From NCBI RefSeq assembly GCF_036588685.1, contig NC_086379.1, positions 73,873,727-73,937,726 on the forward strand: 64,000 nt of DNA, read 5' to 3'. A program made the position numbers and the translations under genes. Below the pieces are notes generated by a model that was not told the origin of the DNA, did no database searches, and saw only the letters and a list, made by a program, of their open reading frames with translations. Positions 1-11,585 of the stretch are shown here, one piece after another (positions within the stretch are counted from its first letter, which is position 1; each line of letters opens with the position of its first letter). The DNA is from Mytilus trossulus (taxonomy: Eukaryota; Mollusca; Bivalvia; Mytilida; Mytilidae).

Positions 1-355
1 AGGCGTCCGGTAGGCGTCCGGTAGGCGTCCGGTAGACGTCCTAGGTTGAATTGGTCTACCGGATGCATAACGGACACGTAACGGATACAAAACGGACGAG
101 TACCGTACAAAACGGACGCCTAACGGATGCCTAACGGACGTTCAACGGACATTTTATCCGTTGGACGTCCGTTCAAAGTTTTGAACATGCTCAAAATTTT
201 CCGCCGGACAGAACGGACGTCAACGGATAAAACGGACATACAACGGATATGGACGGACGCCTAACGGATAAGAACAGACGTCTAACGGACATGAACGGAT
301 TGAAAAAAGTTATCCGTTAGGCGTCCGTTCGAGCTATCCGGTAAGGTGTGACCGA
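1..355. repeat. Short-motif array of AACGGACG/CGTCCGTT units
   Basis: The stretch is built from about 10-12-bp variants of AACGGACGCCT, AACGGAT and their complements (GGCGTCCGGTA at the left edge, TTAGGCGTCCGTTCG at the right edge). The motif switches strand inside the array, so the block can fold back on itself. The array is cut by the window edge. It is probably the end of a larger foldback or satellite-like element; no gene is visible. Confidence 0.7.
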
Positions 356-757
356 GGCTTTATGAAAACAAATATCAAATTTGCTTTTGAATTTACCTTC
401 AAACAACAAAACGACGATAACTGGGACCTTCAAACCCAAGCATTTAAAAGCCAGGAAAACTACGCAGAAATATTTGAAGCTGTATGACCAAAATCATTAT
501 CTACAATTTGCAAATAAGCCAGTGTTGAGTTTCTGTTTGATAACACTTATCATTCGTGTATTAAAAGTGAAATATATCAATGATTACAGTCCTGTATCTA
601 CAATCTTATTCAAAGCGCTTTAAACAATTGGAATAGGCATTTACTGGGTGTCGTTTACTGACAGAGAGAAGATCTTTTAAATAAAGAATGATTCATTATT
701 CGAGTAAAATTAAGATTGGCATTAGTAAAAATTCCAAAACATTGATGGAAGCTACAC
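356..757. other. Stretch with no recognisable gene
   Basis: AT-rich DNA with an 80-codon open frame (381-623, plus) that shows no recognisable domain, no splice context and no start context. I see nothing supportable here. Confidence 0.4.
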
Positions 758-1125
758 AGGCAAATTTTGTTCACGTGAAATTAACGTGAAATTAACATAA
801 ATTTCACGTGAAAAAAATCACGTGAATTTCACGTTAATCGAGCTTATACGCGTAATTCACGTGAAATATTTCACGTGAATTTCACATGAAAAATTTACGT
901 GAATTTCACGTGAAAGCTTAATTCACGTGAATTTCACGTGAAATATCTGATTCACGTGAAATTCACGTTAAATTTTTCATGTGAAATTCACGTGAATTGA
1001 GCCTTCACGTGAAATTCACGTGAACTTTTCACGTGAAATTAACATGAACCGAGCTTCTTCTTTTTAAATGAAATTAAAGTGAATTCAGCCGTAATAACAC
1101 AAATTTCACAGGATTTGAGCTTCTT
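758..1125. repeat. TTCACGTGAA palindrome array, copy 1
   Basis: About 13 copies of the palindrome CACGTG occur within 280 bp (about 770-1050), mostly as TTCACGTGAA joined through AATTTCACGTG or AAATTCACGTG, with variants in which one base has decayed (CATGTG, AACGTG). Because each unit is self-complementary, the whole block can form many alternative hairpins. A related array in the opposite orientation lies at 18720-19262; both share an edge resembling GGCAAATTTTG and a far edge with AAATTTCACAGG, so they are two copies of one dispersed element. CACGTG is also the canonical E-box; whether it acts as one is unknown. Confidence 0.75.
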
Positions 1126-1773
1126 CATGCAAGTCAATTCTAATCTAATACAAATTCTGTTTTGATACATATATAAGCATGAAAAATTTTCTTCTTGGTC
1201 ATGTGTTCATGCTTCCATTCTATTTTATTTTCTTTGTATCCACATTTTTTTTTGTCTAAAACAAAACTGTAAATGATTTATGGATTGTGGCCATTTAAAG
1301 AAGATATTTGCACTGATGTACTACATGTACTATAACATTAGAAACGATTTATATCATGTTCAAATGTATACATATATGTAAAGTCATAATATGTGGTCAT
1401 CAGTTATGATACAAACTAATCATATTCTGGATAAGAACTATTTGCGAAAGATGCCAATTTTTTTATATGGTTTTGAAGAAATAACTAGTTCACCTCACCA
1501 CAAATTCATGTACCCATTTATAGTCAGAAACCTTTTCAGTGGTTGTCTATACTCTCATATTTATTAAAAGAAAATTATTTAAAGAATTTGGTTTTGATGG
1601 CAGCTCTATTTTGACTCATATTGTAATTGTTTATAGTCTCTGGTCAATTCAATATATCATGGCCTATCTTTTAGACACCTGGCTTTTGTTGAGGACTGCA
1701 TGTTAGCACCTATAGCTAAATGCCTTTCGGGTGTTTTTGTTGTGTTATTGCTGTCTGATAATCAGATTGATAA
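1126..1773. other. AT-rich stretch, nothing recognised
   Basis: No open frame of note, no recognisable repeat and no RNA gene seen. Confidence 0.4.
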
Positions 1774-2195
1774 ACACAGCTACTTTTGCATAGGTACTAT
1801 TTCTGTACTAAAAATATGTAGTACTGGAAATTTACTTTTAAAATTCGGTACTATTTTATTACTTTAAAATTATTATAATATTTACGTACCTGTATTTTAC
1901 AGTACTTAATTTGTACTGGAAATTTAGGTACTACAGATTTTTGGTTATTACTGTTACATTTTCAGCATTTTGAAAGTTTTTCTATTTCAAATCTCTTAAA
2001 ATTATGATTTTCAAACATAGAATATTGTATCATGTCTGTACCAAAATATTTAGTACAAATCAAGTACTGTAAAATACAAGTACCCAAATATTACAATAAT
2101 TTTAAAGTAAAGAAATAGTGCTAAAAATTAAAAGTAAATTTCCAGTACTACATATTTTTAGTACAGAAATAGTACCTATACAAAAGTAGCTGTGT
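1774..2195. mobile_element. Foldback MITE with ~160-bp inverted arms
   Basis: The left edge ACACAGCTACTTTTG (1774) is matched in reverse complement by CAAAAGTAGCTGTGT ending at 2195. The arms stay complementary over roughly 160 bp each (about 1774-1935 against 2036-2195), including the GTAGTACTGGAAATTTAC block, with only scattered mismatches. The centre is AT-rich and carries no open frame. This is the structure of a non-autonomous foldback element. I could not identify a clean target-site duplication. Confidence 0.8.
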
Positions 2196-4249
2196 ATACC
2201 TCATATCTCATTGTACTAATAAACTAAAATAGAAAGTTCTATGAAACAAAGGCTAGCTGATATACAAATGTACCAAATTGAAAGTCTCTAATTTACAACC
2301 ATCTACTTCTTTTTTCATATATGCAAAATAGTTTTCTCATTTGTCACTGATCTTAAGGTGAAGGCAAAATGTTGACAAATAACAGGCATCTATATACCAT
2401 TTAAAGATTTCAAAGTTTGGCTGCACAATATAAAGCTAAACATTTTTGTTACTTCATTTTTTATATAAAATTCATTTTCAATACATCGTGTACATGATAT
2501 ATGCATTTTCATTTTTTTTAAATGTAACTTGTACATTTTTGTATGTTCACGCAATAATCTGATTTTGAATTGTATTGTATTCTGAAAGTACTTATGGTTG
2601 AAAAAATAAACACAATAGTTAATTCCAGTTGGTAATGGTATAAATTTCTTGACTACCATGTCTGTTAGTAAAGTTTAAGAGTCCACTTCTGCATATAATT
2701 GATATTTGTACCCAAGGATTCCTTCATACATTTCCACTTATCCTCCTAAGATGTTGCTCCAATGATAGAATCCTGTAATGCATACTTTGCAATCAGACTT
2801 TGGAATACTTCCTACAGTTCCTGTAATATAATAAAATCAGCATGTAATGTTTATTTCTGTATTGTAGTCCAGCAAAAAAGGTAACATCAATTTAATCTCC
2901 AATAATTTACCAAACTTATAATCAGGAGAAAACTGTATTGTATTTTAAGCTCTGACATGATAAATTGGTGATTTTATGGTGATTTACCCAGTAAAATTTT
3001 GACAGTAAAACCTGGGTTTATCCAGTATTTCCCACAAACTCACAAACCCAGTTTCAGGACATTTTATGGTGCCAGACTACCAATTACTCCCTTCAATTTA
3101 GAATGTATGTAAAAGTAGCCCTACTCTGACAAAAAAAATAGCGTGTTTGATGTCCTTGTTTACTTAAACTAATCAACAAATTTGCAGAAATGAAACTTTT
3201 GGTGAAAGAGAAATATATCTATACCATTTTGAGCCAAAATTTACTTGTCTATGAGTTTGCAATAACAATTGAGGATTTATAAGCTCCATAGTATACTAAT
3301 TTAAGATTTCCAGAAAACCAGGGATTATTTTTGGAGTACATGTACCTCTGTTCGAAGGCCAGTTATTTTGTTAGAAGGCTTTTAAGGTATGGTAAAAAAT
3401 TGGCATGTCAAAAGTTGATACATGTACAAATCAGGATATACCTGGTTTCTATGAAGTTAAACTTAAGGTAAAATATTTCGAAAGCTGTGAAAATTGCAAA
3501 ATTTGGTTGAACAGATAGGTATTTTTAATTGGTGATCTGACACCTTATAGCTCACTATTCTGTATCAGTTTTCTTATTGGTGAAAGCTGTAAATATGCTC
3601 ATTTATAGTTAGCAAAATTTAGTCATTTGGACTCTAGTGAATAGTTGTCTTATTGGCAATCGTACCATGTTAAATTTGTATAATAAACTTCTTATGAAAA
3701 CAAACTCTATTCATGTATTTGTACTACACATAACCTGTACTATGTATATGTAAGTATACTTAGTGCCTATAAAAACACAACTCATCATTTTCAAGCCCCC
3801 TTCTTTCATGTCTTAACCCCTTACAATCATTGCTTACACCAACTATAGCTGATATCTTAATTGATTTTATACAGTATACAACAACCAGACTAAAATATGA
3901 AACTTGATATTGACCAATGAACCATCACAATGAATATCAGGTCATTGTAAGATGAACCATGCCCAGAAAGACATGTACTTCACCATACAATCAGTTGCAG
4001 ACGGGACAAAATATACCTACATAACCTAATTCATGATATCAGTAATTGTTTAATCTTGGTCGAGCTATTTTGATAAGTTGTTTTCCTCCAACTACAAGCA
4101 TAACACATGGGTATATTTATATGTAATAAGAATTGAATCTTAGGAAAATCCAGAATATAAAATTCTATTCTCATAAATTTACAGTGTCTATTCCATACAT
4201 GTATAGCAGATTAATTTTTCCCTTGATCTGTTGGTTGGTAGTGTTTTTT
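2196..4249. other. Non-coding stretch downstream of the collagen-like gene
   Basis: AT-rich DNA with no convincing gene. An 89-codon frame at 2390-2659 (minus) is low-complexity and unsupported. A splice-acceptor-like site on the minus strand at about 2834 is followed by a 27-codon open frame, but its phase does not match the collagen-like exons. A short hairpin (AAACCTGGGTTTA facing CAAACCCAG) lies near 3010-3055. Confidence 0.35.
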
Positions 4250-4255
4250 TTTATT
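4250..4255 (-). promoter_or_regulatory. Possible polyadenylation signal of the collagen-like gene
   Basis: AATAAA on the minus strand about 135 bp after the stop codon at 4389-4391. The position is plausible for the 3' end of this gene, but in AT-rich DNA such hexamers occur by chance. Confidence 0.35.
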
Positions 4256-4388
4256 TTGTCAGTTTGAGTTGACTCCTTTTTAAATTTGCAGATTTCATCA
4301 TTAAAATTTTTTTTAATACCATTTTGACTATAAAAACTACATAACAAAAACTGTACATACCAGTTACATGTACTGTAGATACAGGGTC

Positions 4389-4475
4389 TCATCTACATGC
4401 ATTTTTAATCAATTCATTCATGTCATTGTATAACTTTAAATCCTCTTTCATCTTTGGAGCAACAAATGTGTATTT
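4389..4475 (-). CDS. Putative terminal coding exon of a collagen-like gene
   Basis: On the minus strand the acceptor AAATTTTCAG is followed in phase 0 by 28 sense codons and a TGA. The residues begin KYTFVAPKMKEDLK and end NACR: a short charged, helix-like tail with one Cys and no Gly-X-Y. The phase matches the preceding collagen-like exon (5844-5903), which also ends in phase 0. No fibrillar C-propeptide or collagen IV NC1 pattern is visible, so if this is the true terminus the protein has only a small non-collagenous tail. The assignment to this gene is inference from strand, phase, spacing and the absence of stops; an unrelated exon or chance open frame is possible. Confidence 0.45.
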   Translation of the reverse strand, partial: KYTFVAPKMKEDLKLYNDMNELIKNACR

Positions 4476-4546
4476 CTGAAAATTTAAATTACATTAATTA
4501 TTATAAATATAAGCCCTGAACCGGATTAATGTTTTCCAAATAAAAC

Positions 4547-5280
4547 TAGAGGCTCTAAAGAGCTTGTGTCGCTCACCTTGGTTTATGTGAATATTAAACA
4601 AAAGACACAGATGGCTTCATGACAAAATTGTGTTTGGTGATAGTGATGTGTTTGCAGATCTTACTTTACTAAACATTCTTGCTGATTACAATTATCTCTA
4701 TCTATAATGAACTTGGCCCAGTAGTTTCCGTGGAAAATATTAGTGAAAATCTACAAATTTTATTAAAATTGTTAAGAATTGACAATGAAGAGCAATAACT
4801 CCTTAGGGGGTCAATTGAGCATTTTGGTCATGTTGACTAATTTAAGGTCTTACTTTGTTGTACATTATTGCTGTGTACAGTTTATCTCTATCCATAATAA
4901 TATTCAAGATAATAATCAAAAACAGCAAAATTTCCTTAAGATTACCAATTCAGGGACAGCAACCAAACAAGGGGTTGTCCAATTCATCTGAAAATTTCAG
5001 GGCAGATAGATCTTGGCCTGGTGAACAATTTAACCATGTCAGATTTGCTTTGGTTTTTGAGTTATAAGCCAAAAACTGCATTTTACCCCCTATGTTCTAT
5101 TTTTAGCCATGACAGCCATCTTCGTTGGTTGGCCAGGTCACCGGACACATTTTTTAAACTAGATACCCCAATAATTGTTGTCAAGTTTGGTTAAATTTGG
5201 CCCAGTAGTTTCAGAGGAGAAGATTTTTGTAAAAGTTAGCAACGACGGACGACAGACGCCAAGTGATGAGAAAAGTCATT
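4547..5280 (+). repeat. Dispersed repeat R1, copy 1
   Basis: Starts with CTAGAGGCTCTAAAGAGCTT, continues with GTGTCGCTCACCTTGG and ends near GCAACGACGGACGACAGACG. The same body occurs at 7663-8418 and, shortened, at 26415-26780. In the third copy the right edge reads GGCCAGGTGAG, complementary to the CTCACCTTGG near the left edge, so the family may have short inverted ends. No coding capacity is visible. Confidence 0.7.
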
Positions 5281-5843
5281 AATTCTAACCCAGATACCAT
5301 TAACATAAAGGCTTAATAAACCTTATCTAGCTTGTCAGCTTTACATGCACTTTAACTCTTTTTGAAAATCAAACTCTTGAATGTTCTTTATTGTATAAGT
5401 AAACAAACTGTCAAAGCACAGTTTATAGATTTTTCTAATTTCAAATCTTTCAAGGACCATAATTGTAATTTCTTAAAACATGTATTGAAAATCTTTCTCT
5501 GGTTACCAGTCTTCTGAAATGAGGGTAAAATCTCAAACTTTCTGATAAAGATATCTCTTAATTATATCTATTTGACTCTAACTTAAGTAACTGTTTGTTT
5601 ATTAAATTATTGTCAAATAGATTGCATGGTTAGCTGTTGTTTTTCTTACAGCTATCAATTGTTGCTGGTTGATGTAATCTCTTTTCAGTGGTCTCCTTCC
5701 TCTGTTTTAGGTCAAATCGTTTCAATATTAAGTCAGATTTAACAATTTTTTATTATAGCAGAATACCTTTCCCTCTTCATACAAATTGTGACTCCCCATA
5801 ATACTTGAAATATAATAAAATCTATATTGTGATGTTTACTTAC
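5281..5843. other. Intron of the collagen-like gene, nothing else seen
   Basis: AT-rich intronic DNA between repeat R1 and the 60-bp collagen-like exon. Confidence 0.4.
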
Positions 5844-5903
5844 AAGTAGTCCCTGTTCTCCTGATAACCCATGGCCAGGTGGTCCTGTGGAACCAGCTCC
5901 TCC
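5844..5903 (-). CDS. Collagen-like exon, 60 bp, with one Gly-X-Y interruption
   Basis: The exon is bounded by acceptor TTTTAG and donor GTAAGT on the minus strand and is in phase 0 at both ends. It translates as GGA GST GPP GH GLS GEQ GLL, a Gly-X-Y triple-helix repeat with one short GH unit (one residue missing). Interruptions of this kind are common in non-fibrillar collagens and unusual in fibrillar ones. It lies about 750 bp downstream of the next collagen-like exon and 1.4 kb upstream of the putative terminal exon. The splice sites and repeat register together make it a real exon with good confidence; the gene's identity cannot be settled from this fragment. Confidence 0.8.
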
Positions 5904-6126
5904 CTAAAACATGCACATTTGTATTATTAATTTAAATCAATGAAAAACATACTTTTTACCATTCATTACTTTATACATTTTTTAATCATTAACGATACAT
6001 AATTTTCTAATTCCTTCATTTTTGTCCTTTGGCATTAATTTCAACCATATATGAATTTGTTTTCGATATTTTCAATATATCTGTTCTCACAACAACATAC
6101 AACATTCATTAAAATAGATATTATAA

Positions 6127-6267
6127 GTTATATGGTTCGCTACTGACCCCATACGGATCCATAGAGGGTAAGTAAAATCCATAGGGGGTGAGGCCGGAGG
6201 CCGAGTCCCCTATGAGTTTTATTCACCCTCTATGGATCCGTAGGGGGTCAGTAGTTAATAGTATAAC
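6127..6267. mobile_element. Near-perfect palindromic element
   Basis: The core arms, CTACTGACCCCATACGGATC (from 6140) and GGATCCGTAGGGGGTCAGTAG (to 6254), are inverted copies, extended outwards by weaker pairing (GTTATA to TATAAC). The loop region is GC-rich (AGGCCGGAGGCCGAG). A partial echo, CCCATACGG plus TCATAGGGG, follows at 6391-6413. It lies in the intron between collagen-like exons 6655-6708 and 5844-5903. No open frame. Confidence 0.75.
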
Positions 6268-6654
6268 GAATTTATCGGACGCTGGACTTTTTCTGCGGTG
6301 TTTTGTTAAAAAAAAGAAAAGAAACACAACAACATTAATAGATGACGTTGCCATTAACGCGTCATGAAACCCATATGAAACTTACTAACCCCATACGGTC
6401 TCATAGGGGGTCACCACGTGACGGCGTTTAACCAATCACAACGTGATAATTTATCTGTGGTCCGATAAAAGCCTATATATTGTACAAGAGTAATGTTAAT
6501 TGAGTTGTCTTTTTACTTATTTATAAGTGGTGTATAAGCATACTAATGTGAGCATAACTCAAACACTTATCAATCAATCCTACAATATTTGCTACCAAAC
6601 AAAGCCTACTTTATACATTAAATCTACATGTGACAAACACTGCTGAATACATAC

Positions 6655-6708
6655 CACAGGGCCTGGATTTCCTCTAGGTCCTGAAGTTCCTTGTACTCCT
6701 GGTTGGCC
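6655..6708 (-). CDS. Collagen-like exon of exactly 54 bp
   Basis: Minus-strand acceptor CTTTAG and donor GTATGT bound six uninterrupted triplets: GQP GVQ GTS GPR GNP GPV. A length of 54 bp encoding six complete Gly-X-Y units is the classic building block of collagen genes. Both ends are in phase 0, so it joins in frame to the 60-bp exon downstream. The upstream intron holds the 7.8 kb composite element at 6815-14641. The triple-helical role is secure from the repeat; the collagen type is not. Confidence 0.88.
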
Positions 6709-6814
6709 CTAAAGTAAACAAAGTAATCATTTTAATATTGACCTTCCATCAAAAGGTATGCTCAAATAAAAAATCCTTTATAGTAATACTTTGTGATTCT
6801 TTGCTTACATTAAT

Positions 6815-6918
6815 GGGGCAGCCCCGTTATTCCGACACCCCATTGGTCCGACACCCCATTATTCCGACACATCATTGGTCCGACACCCCAATAGTCCGAC
6901 ACCCCATTAGTCCGACAC
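6815..6918 (+). repeat. Left TIR of the composite element
   Basis: Iterated 16-bp units of the form CCGACACCCCATTGGT with variants ATTATT, AATAGT and ATTAGT. The inverted partner is 14524-14641. Confidence 0.85.
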
Positions 6919-7103
6919 GGATATAATTTAACAATATTATAATAAAAAGTAAAATAAGAAAATACCAAACGGAAAGTCTTTAGTCAAATGGAAAAAATCA
7001 AAAGCCCAAACTCATCAAATGAATGGATAAAAACTGCCATGTTCCTGACTTCGGTAAAAGCATTTCATTATAAACGGTAGATTAAATCTGGTTTTAAAGA
7101 TAT

Positions 7104-7265
7104 AGTTTCAAGATTCAAGATTTTCAAGATTTTATTCATAACCACAGACTCATACATGTGTACAAGAGGACAATATATACAAACATGAGATAATACATAG
7201 CGAGACAGGACAGACGAAACATAAATACATAGCATACTATATAGGACAATTGATATAATTATTTC
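7104..7265 (+). repeat. Dispersed repeat R2, copy 1
   Basis: Begins AGATTCAAGATTTTCAAGAT and contains GTGTACAAGAGGACAATATA and ATAATACATAGCGAGACAGG. A second copy in the same orientation is at 13691-13880. Both lie inside the composite element. Function unknown. Confidence 0.7.
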
Positions 7266-7662
7266 ATAATTTTTTTCACGAACATTGATAATTTCCTTTG
7301 AACTTGTACGTTACATATACAGACAACAAGCCAGTAAATTTGTTCTTGTCTAGATTCCATAATATAATATTCATAACATAATAATTTGGTATAAACGTTG
7401 ATTTAAGAGCAGTTGGGTCAGTATTTTTACAGAATAATGATGAACAATATATATAACTCATCCCTATTCCCTCATTACATAATGTACATATTCTCTGAAT
7501 CTCTCTCTTGCATGACAGTCGTATAAAATTCCACTATATTGACAACATTATTTGAACAAATTAAAACAAACATAATAGGTAAAAATGTCAAAAATAGGGG
7601 TATAATAGTCAACCATGTCTTGTAATCTCTATAACAACAAACATGTAACAAGGAAACATGTA
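7266..7662. other. AT-rich filler within the composite element
   Basis: No supportable gene; a 61-codon minus-strand frame here has no recognisable feature. Confidence 0.35.
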
Positions 7663-8418
7663 ACTAGAGGCTCCAATGAGCCTGTGTCGCTTTCCTGATA
7701 TTTTTATTTATAAATGATGCATGTATGAAATAATGCAACCGTTATTCTTATGCTCTAGTTTCAGAAATATAAGTCAAAAACTGCATTTCCCCTCATTGTT
7801 ATATTTTTAGCCATGTCTGCTATGTTGCTTGGATGGCAGGGTCACCAAACACATTTCTAAAACTAGATACCATAATGCTGATTGCTGCCAAGTTTGGTTT
7901 AATTTTCCTCAGTAGTTTCAGAGGAGAAGAAAAATCAAGGGATCAATTGACCATTTTGGTCATGTTTGACTTTGTAGATCATACAGTTTAGCTCTATCTA
8001 TAATAATATTTAAGATCATAACCTAAAACTGCAAAATGTCCTTAAAATTCACAAATTTCAGTTACAGCTACCCGACAACGGGTTGTACGATTTGTCTGAA
8101 AATTATAGATCTTGATTTAGTAAACAATTTAAACCCATTTCAGATTTGCTCTTAATGATTTGGATTTAGAGAGATAAATTCCAGAATCTACATTACCCCT
8201 ATGTTCTATTTTTAACCGTGCCAGCCACCGCCTTGGTTGATTGACCGGTTCATCGGACACATGTTTTAAACTAGCTGACACCTAAATGATGATTGTGGCC
8301 AAATTTGGTTGAATTTGAAATTTGGCCCAGTAGGTTCAGAGGAGAAGGTTTTTGTAAAAGTTAACGGACGACGACGATCGACGGACGCCAAATGATGGGC
8401 AAGATGAGCTGAAAAGGC
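7663..8418 (+). repeat. Dispersed repeat R1, copy 2 (nested)
   Basis: CTAGAGGCTCCAATGAGCCT at the left edge and GACGACGATCGACGGACGCC near the right edge match copy 1 at 4547-5280 in the same orientation, with internal indels. It is nested inside the composite element, so it inserted after, or was carried within, that element. Confidence 0.7.
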
Positions 8419-8820
8419 ATATAGTAATAGACAAAGCACATCAGGAAAAATGAACGAAGAAATACATTATCTTCATTTCAAGGGAATAATATCATTAGTT
8501 AAAACTAATCCTCCTGAGAGTCCTCATAATTATAATAACATAAGTCATGAAGTACTTACTATATTATAATTTTGCTTAATGTCCAATGACAAATATTACA
8601 TGCGAAAACAATTTAACAATAAATACAATAGGTATGTAATGTAATAGATACGATCCGGGGTAAAAAAAGGGTTAATGCAACTTGGAGTGTTGATGGATGA
8701 TAAACGTACATTTAATAGGAACACACATTTGCCTTGCAACAGGCTCAGTCAAAAGGCTACCGACGACCCCTCATAGATTTGTTGCAATGTTTCTTAACCT
8801 GCAGAGAGCGTGGTACTCTC

Positions 8821-11585
8821 TACGGGGCGCCGAATGGGACTCTTGTGGTTTTGTACAAAATTCAATTCTGTCATAACAAAGTCATTTTTGCCTTACAAAA
8901 CTATGTGATACAGACTTTTTTTATGAGAACTTCAATTTTGTGATGACAAAATTCATTTGAGTAGACAAAATTCGACAAAATTCGATTTTGTCATGACAAA
9001 ATTCATTTTTGTGGACAAAATTCAGTATTGTCAAAAAGGTATGCAAATACAAACTTATTTGCATACAAAATTGACTGTTCTTACCTGATATGGAAATTAA
9101 AACACAAAAGTCAATTGTGTGAGACAAAATTGAGTTGTGTGAGACAAAATTGACATTTGTGAGACAAAATTCAATTTTGTCAGTTTTGTTTCACAAAAGT
9201 TGATTTCGTCAAGACAAAATTCATTTTTGTGACAACAGAATTCACTTTTGTGAGACAAAATTGACAAAATCGAATTTTGTCTCAATTTTGTTAGACAAAA
9301 TTCAATTTTGTCGATTTTGTCTCACAAAAGTCAATTTTGTGACGACAGAATTCAATTTTGTAGCGACAAACTTCAATTATGTGACGACAAAATTCAATTT
9401 AGTGATGACAAAATTCAATTTTGTGAGAAAAAATTGAGTTTTGTGAGACAAAATTGACTTTTGTGAGACACTCAATTTTGTGAGACACTCAATTTTGTGA
9501 GACAAAATTCAATTTTGTCTCATAAAAGTTGATTTCGTGAAGAAAAAATTCAATTTTGTTAGACAAAATTCATTTTTGTGACAACAGAATTAATTTTTGT
9601 GACAACAGAATTCACTTTTTGTGAGACAAAATTGACAAAATCGAATTTTTTCTCAATTTTGTGATACAAAATTTAATTTTGTGAATTTTGTCTCAAAAAA
9701 GTCAATTTTGTGACGACAGAATTCAATTTTGTAGCGACAAAATTCAATTATGTGACGACAAAATTCAATTTTGTGACGACAAAATTGAGTTTTGTGAGAC
9801 AAAATTGACAAAATCGAATTTTGTCTCAATTTTGTGAGACAAACAATATTGTCTCACAAAAGTCAATTTTGTGACGACAGAATTCAATTTTGTAGCGACA
9901 AAATTGACTTTTGTGAGACAAAATTGACAAAATTCAATTTTGTCTCAATTTTGTTTGTCAATTTTGTCTCACGAAAGTCAATTTTGTCTCACAAAACTCA
10001 ATTTTGTCTCACAAAACTTTAATTTTGTCTCACAAAACTCAATTTTGTCTCACAAAACTTTAATTTTGTCTCACAAAACTCAATTTTGTCTCACAAAAGT
10101 CAATTTTGTGTAACAAAAGTCGATTTTGTATGCAAATTAGTTCACAGAATCCAAACTAAACTAATTTGCATACAAAATTCACTTTTGTCGCCCAATCTCT
10201 ACACGAGGCATCGGATAAAACGTCACCACTTTGACATCTGTGGAAAATTATATACCTCGAACGGACGTTCAATGCACCCAGTACGGGGCGCCGAATGGGA
10301 CTCTTGTGGTTTTGTACTCAAAATTCAATTTTGTACGGACAAAAGTGACTTTTGTTCAACAAAAATTAGTTCAGTTTAACAAAATTTGTATCATACTACA
10401 AATTTAAAATTTTGTCATACAAAATTATCTATCAGCGGACAAAAGTCACTTTTGTCATGAAAAAATTCATTTTTGTTACACAGACTTGACTTTTGTTACC
10501 TAATTTAAAAATTGGGCGACAAAAGTCAACTTTGTATTCAAATTAGTTAAGTTTGGTTTCTGTGAACTAATCTGCATACAAAATCGACTTTTGTTACACA
10601 AAATTGACTTTTGTGAGACAAAATTGACAAAATTGACTTTAGTCTCAACAAAATTGACTTTTGTCTAAACAAAATTGACAAAATTGACTTTTGTCTCAAC
10701 AAAAATTGACAAAATTGACTTTTGTCTCAACAAAATTGACAAAATTGACTTTTGTCTCAACAAAATTGACAAAATTGACTTTTGTCTCACCAAAATTGAC
10801 AAAATTGAATTTCGTCTCAACAAAATTGATTTTTGTCTCACGAAAGTCAATTTTGTCTCACGAAAGTCAATTTTGTCTCTTAAAAGTTAATTTTGTTGTT
10901 ACAAAATTGAATTTTGTCTTCACAAAATTGACTTTTGTCTCAACAAAATTGACAAAATTGACTTTTGTCTCAACAAAATTGACAAAATTGACTTTTGTCT
11001 CAACAAAATTGACAAAATTCACTTTTGTCTCAACAAAATTGACAAAATTCACTTTTGTCTCAACAAAATTGACTTTTGTCCCAACAAAATTGACAAAATT
11101 GATTTTTGTCTCAACAAAATTGACAAAATTCACTTTTGTCTCAACAAAATTAACAAAATTGACTTTTGTCTCAACAAAATTGACAAAATTGAATTTTGTC
11201 TCACAAAAGTCAATTTTGTCTCACAAAAGGTAATTTTGTCTCACAAAAGGTCAGACAAAATTGAATCTTACCTCACACAATTGACTTTTGTGATTTAATT
11301 TCCATATCAGGTAACAAAAGTCAATTTTGTATGCAAATATATTTATATTTACATACCTTTTAGACAAAATTGACTTTTGTCATGACAAATATGAATTTTG
11401 TCTACAAAACTGAATTTTGTCATGACAAAAATGAATTTTGTCTACACAAATGAATTTTGTCATCACAAAATTGAAGTTCTCACAAAACAAGTCTGTAGCA
11501 CATAGTTTTGTAAGACAAAAATGATTTTGTTATGACAGAATTGAATTTTGTACAAAACCACAAGAGTCCCATTCGGCGCCCCGTA
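8821..11585. repeat. 2.77 kb foldback satellite of ACAAAATTGA-type motifs
   Basis: The outer edges are inverted copies: TACGGGGCGCCGAATGGGAC at 8821 and its reverse complement ending at 11585. A third copy of the edge (10282-10320, plus orientation) lies in the middle. Pairing continues inward: GCATACAAAATTGACTG at about 9061 faces CAATTTTGTATGCAAATA at about 11320, and the TGATATGGAAATTAA block near 9090 faces TTAATTTCCATATCA near 11288. A second inverted pair (about 10100-10180 against 10510-10600) surrounds the centre. Between them run hundreds of bases of ACAAAATTGACTTTTGTCTC-like units on both strands. Long open frames through it are repeat artefacts. Confidence 0.85.
10620..11240 (+). 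repeat. Tandem block of AAAATTGACTTTTGTCTCAAC
   Basis: The most regular part of the foldback: a unit of about 30-33 bp (TCAACAAAATTGACAAAATT followed by GACTTTTG) repeats at least 15 times. Because the unit length is often divisible by three, both strands stay open for long stretches (180 and 88 codons); the repeated peptides are a by-product. Confidence 0.8.

Noticed and set aside
1..355. Telomere-like repeat
   Set aside because: The unit is AACGGA-based and switches strand; it is not TTAGGG.
2746..2834. Possible collagen-related exon on the minus strand (acceptor TATTACAG, then TVGSIPKSDCKVC)
   Set aside because: Needs a different phase from the 5844-5903 exon; in phase 0 it stops at the third codon. 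The exon at 4389-4475 fits better.
10691..11233. 180-codon frame with repeated LTKLTFVSTK peptide
   Set aside because: Produced by a tandem DNA repeat whose unit keeps frame on both strands; no start context, splice sites or non-repeat sequence.
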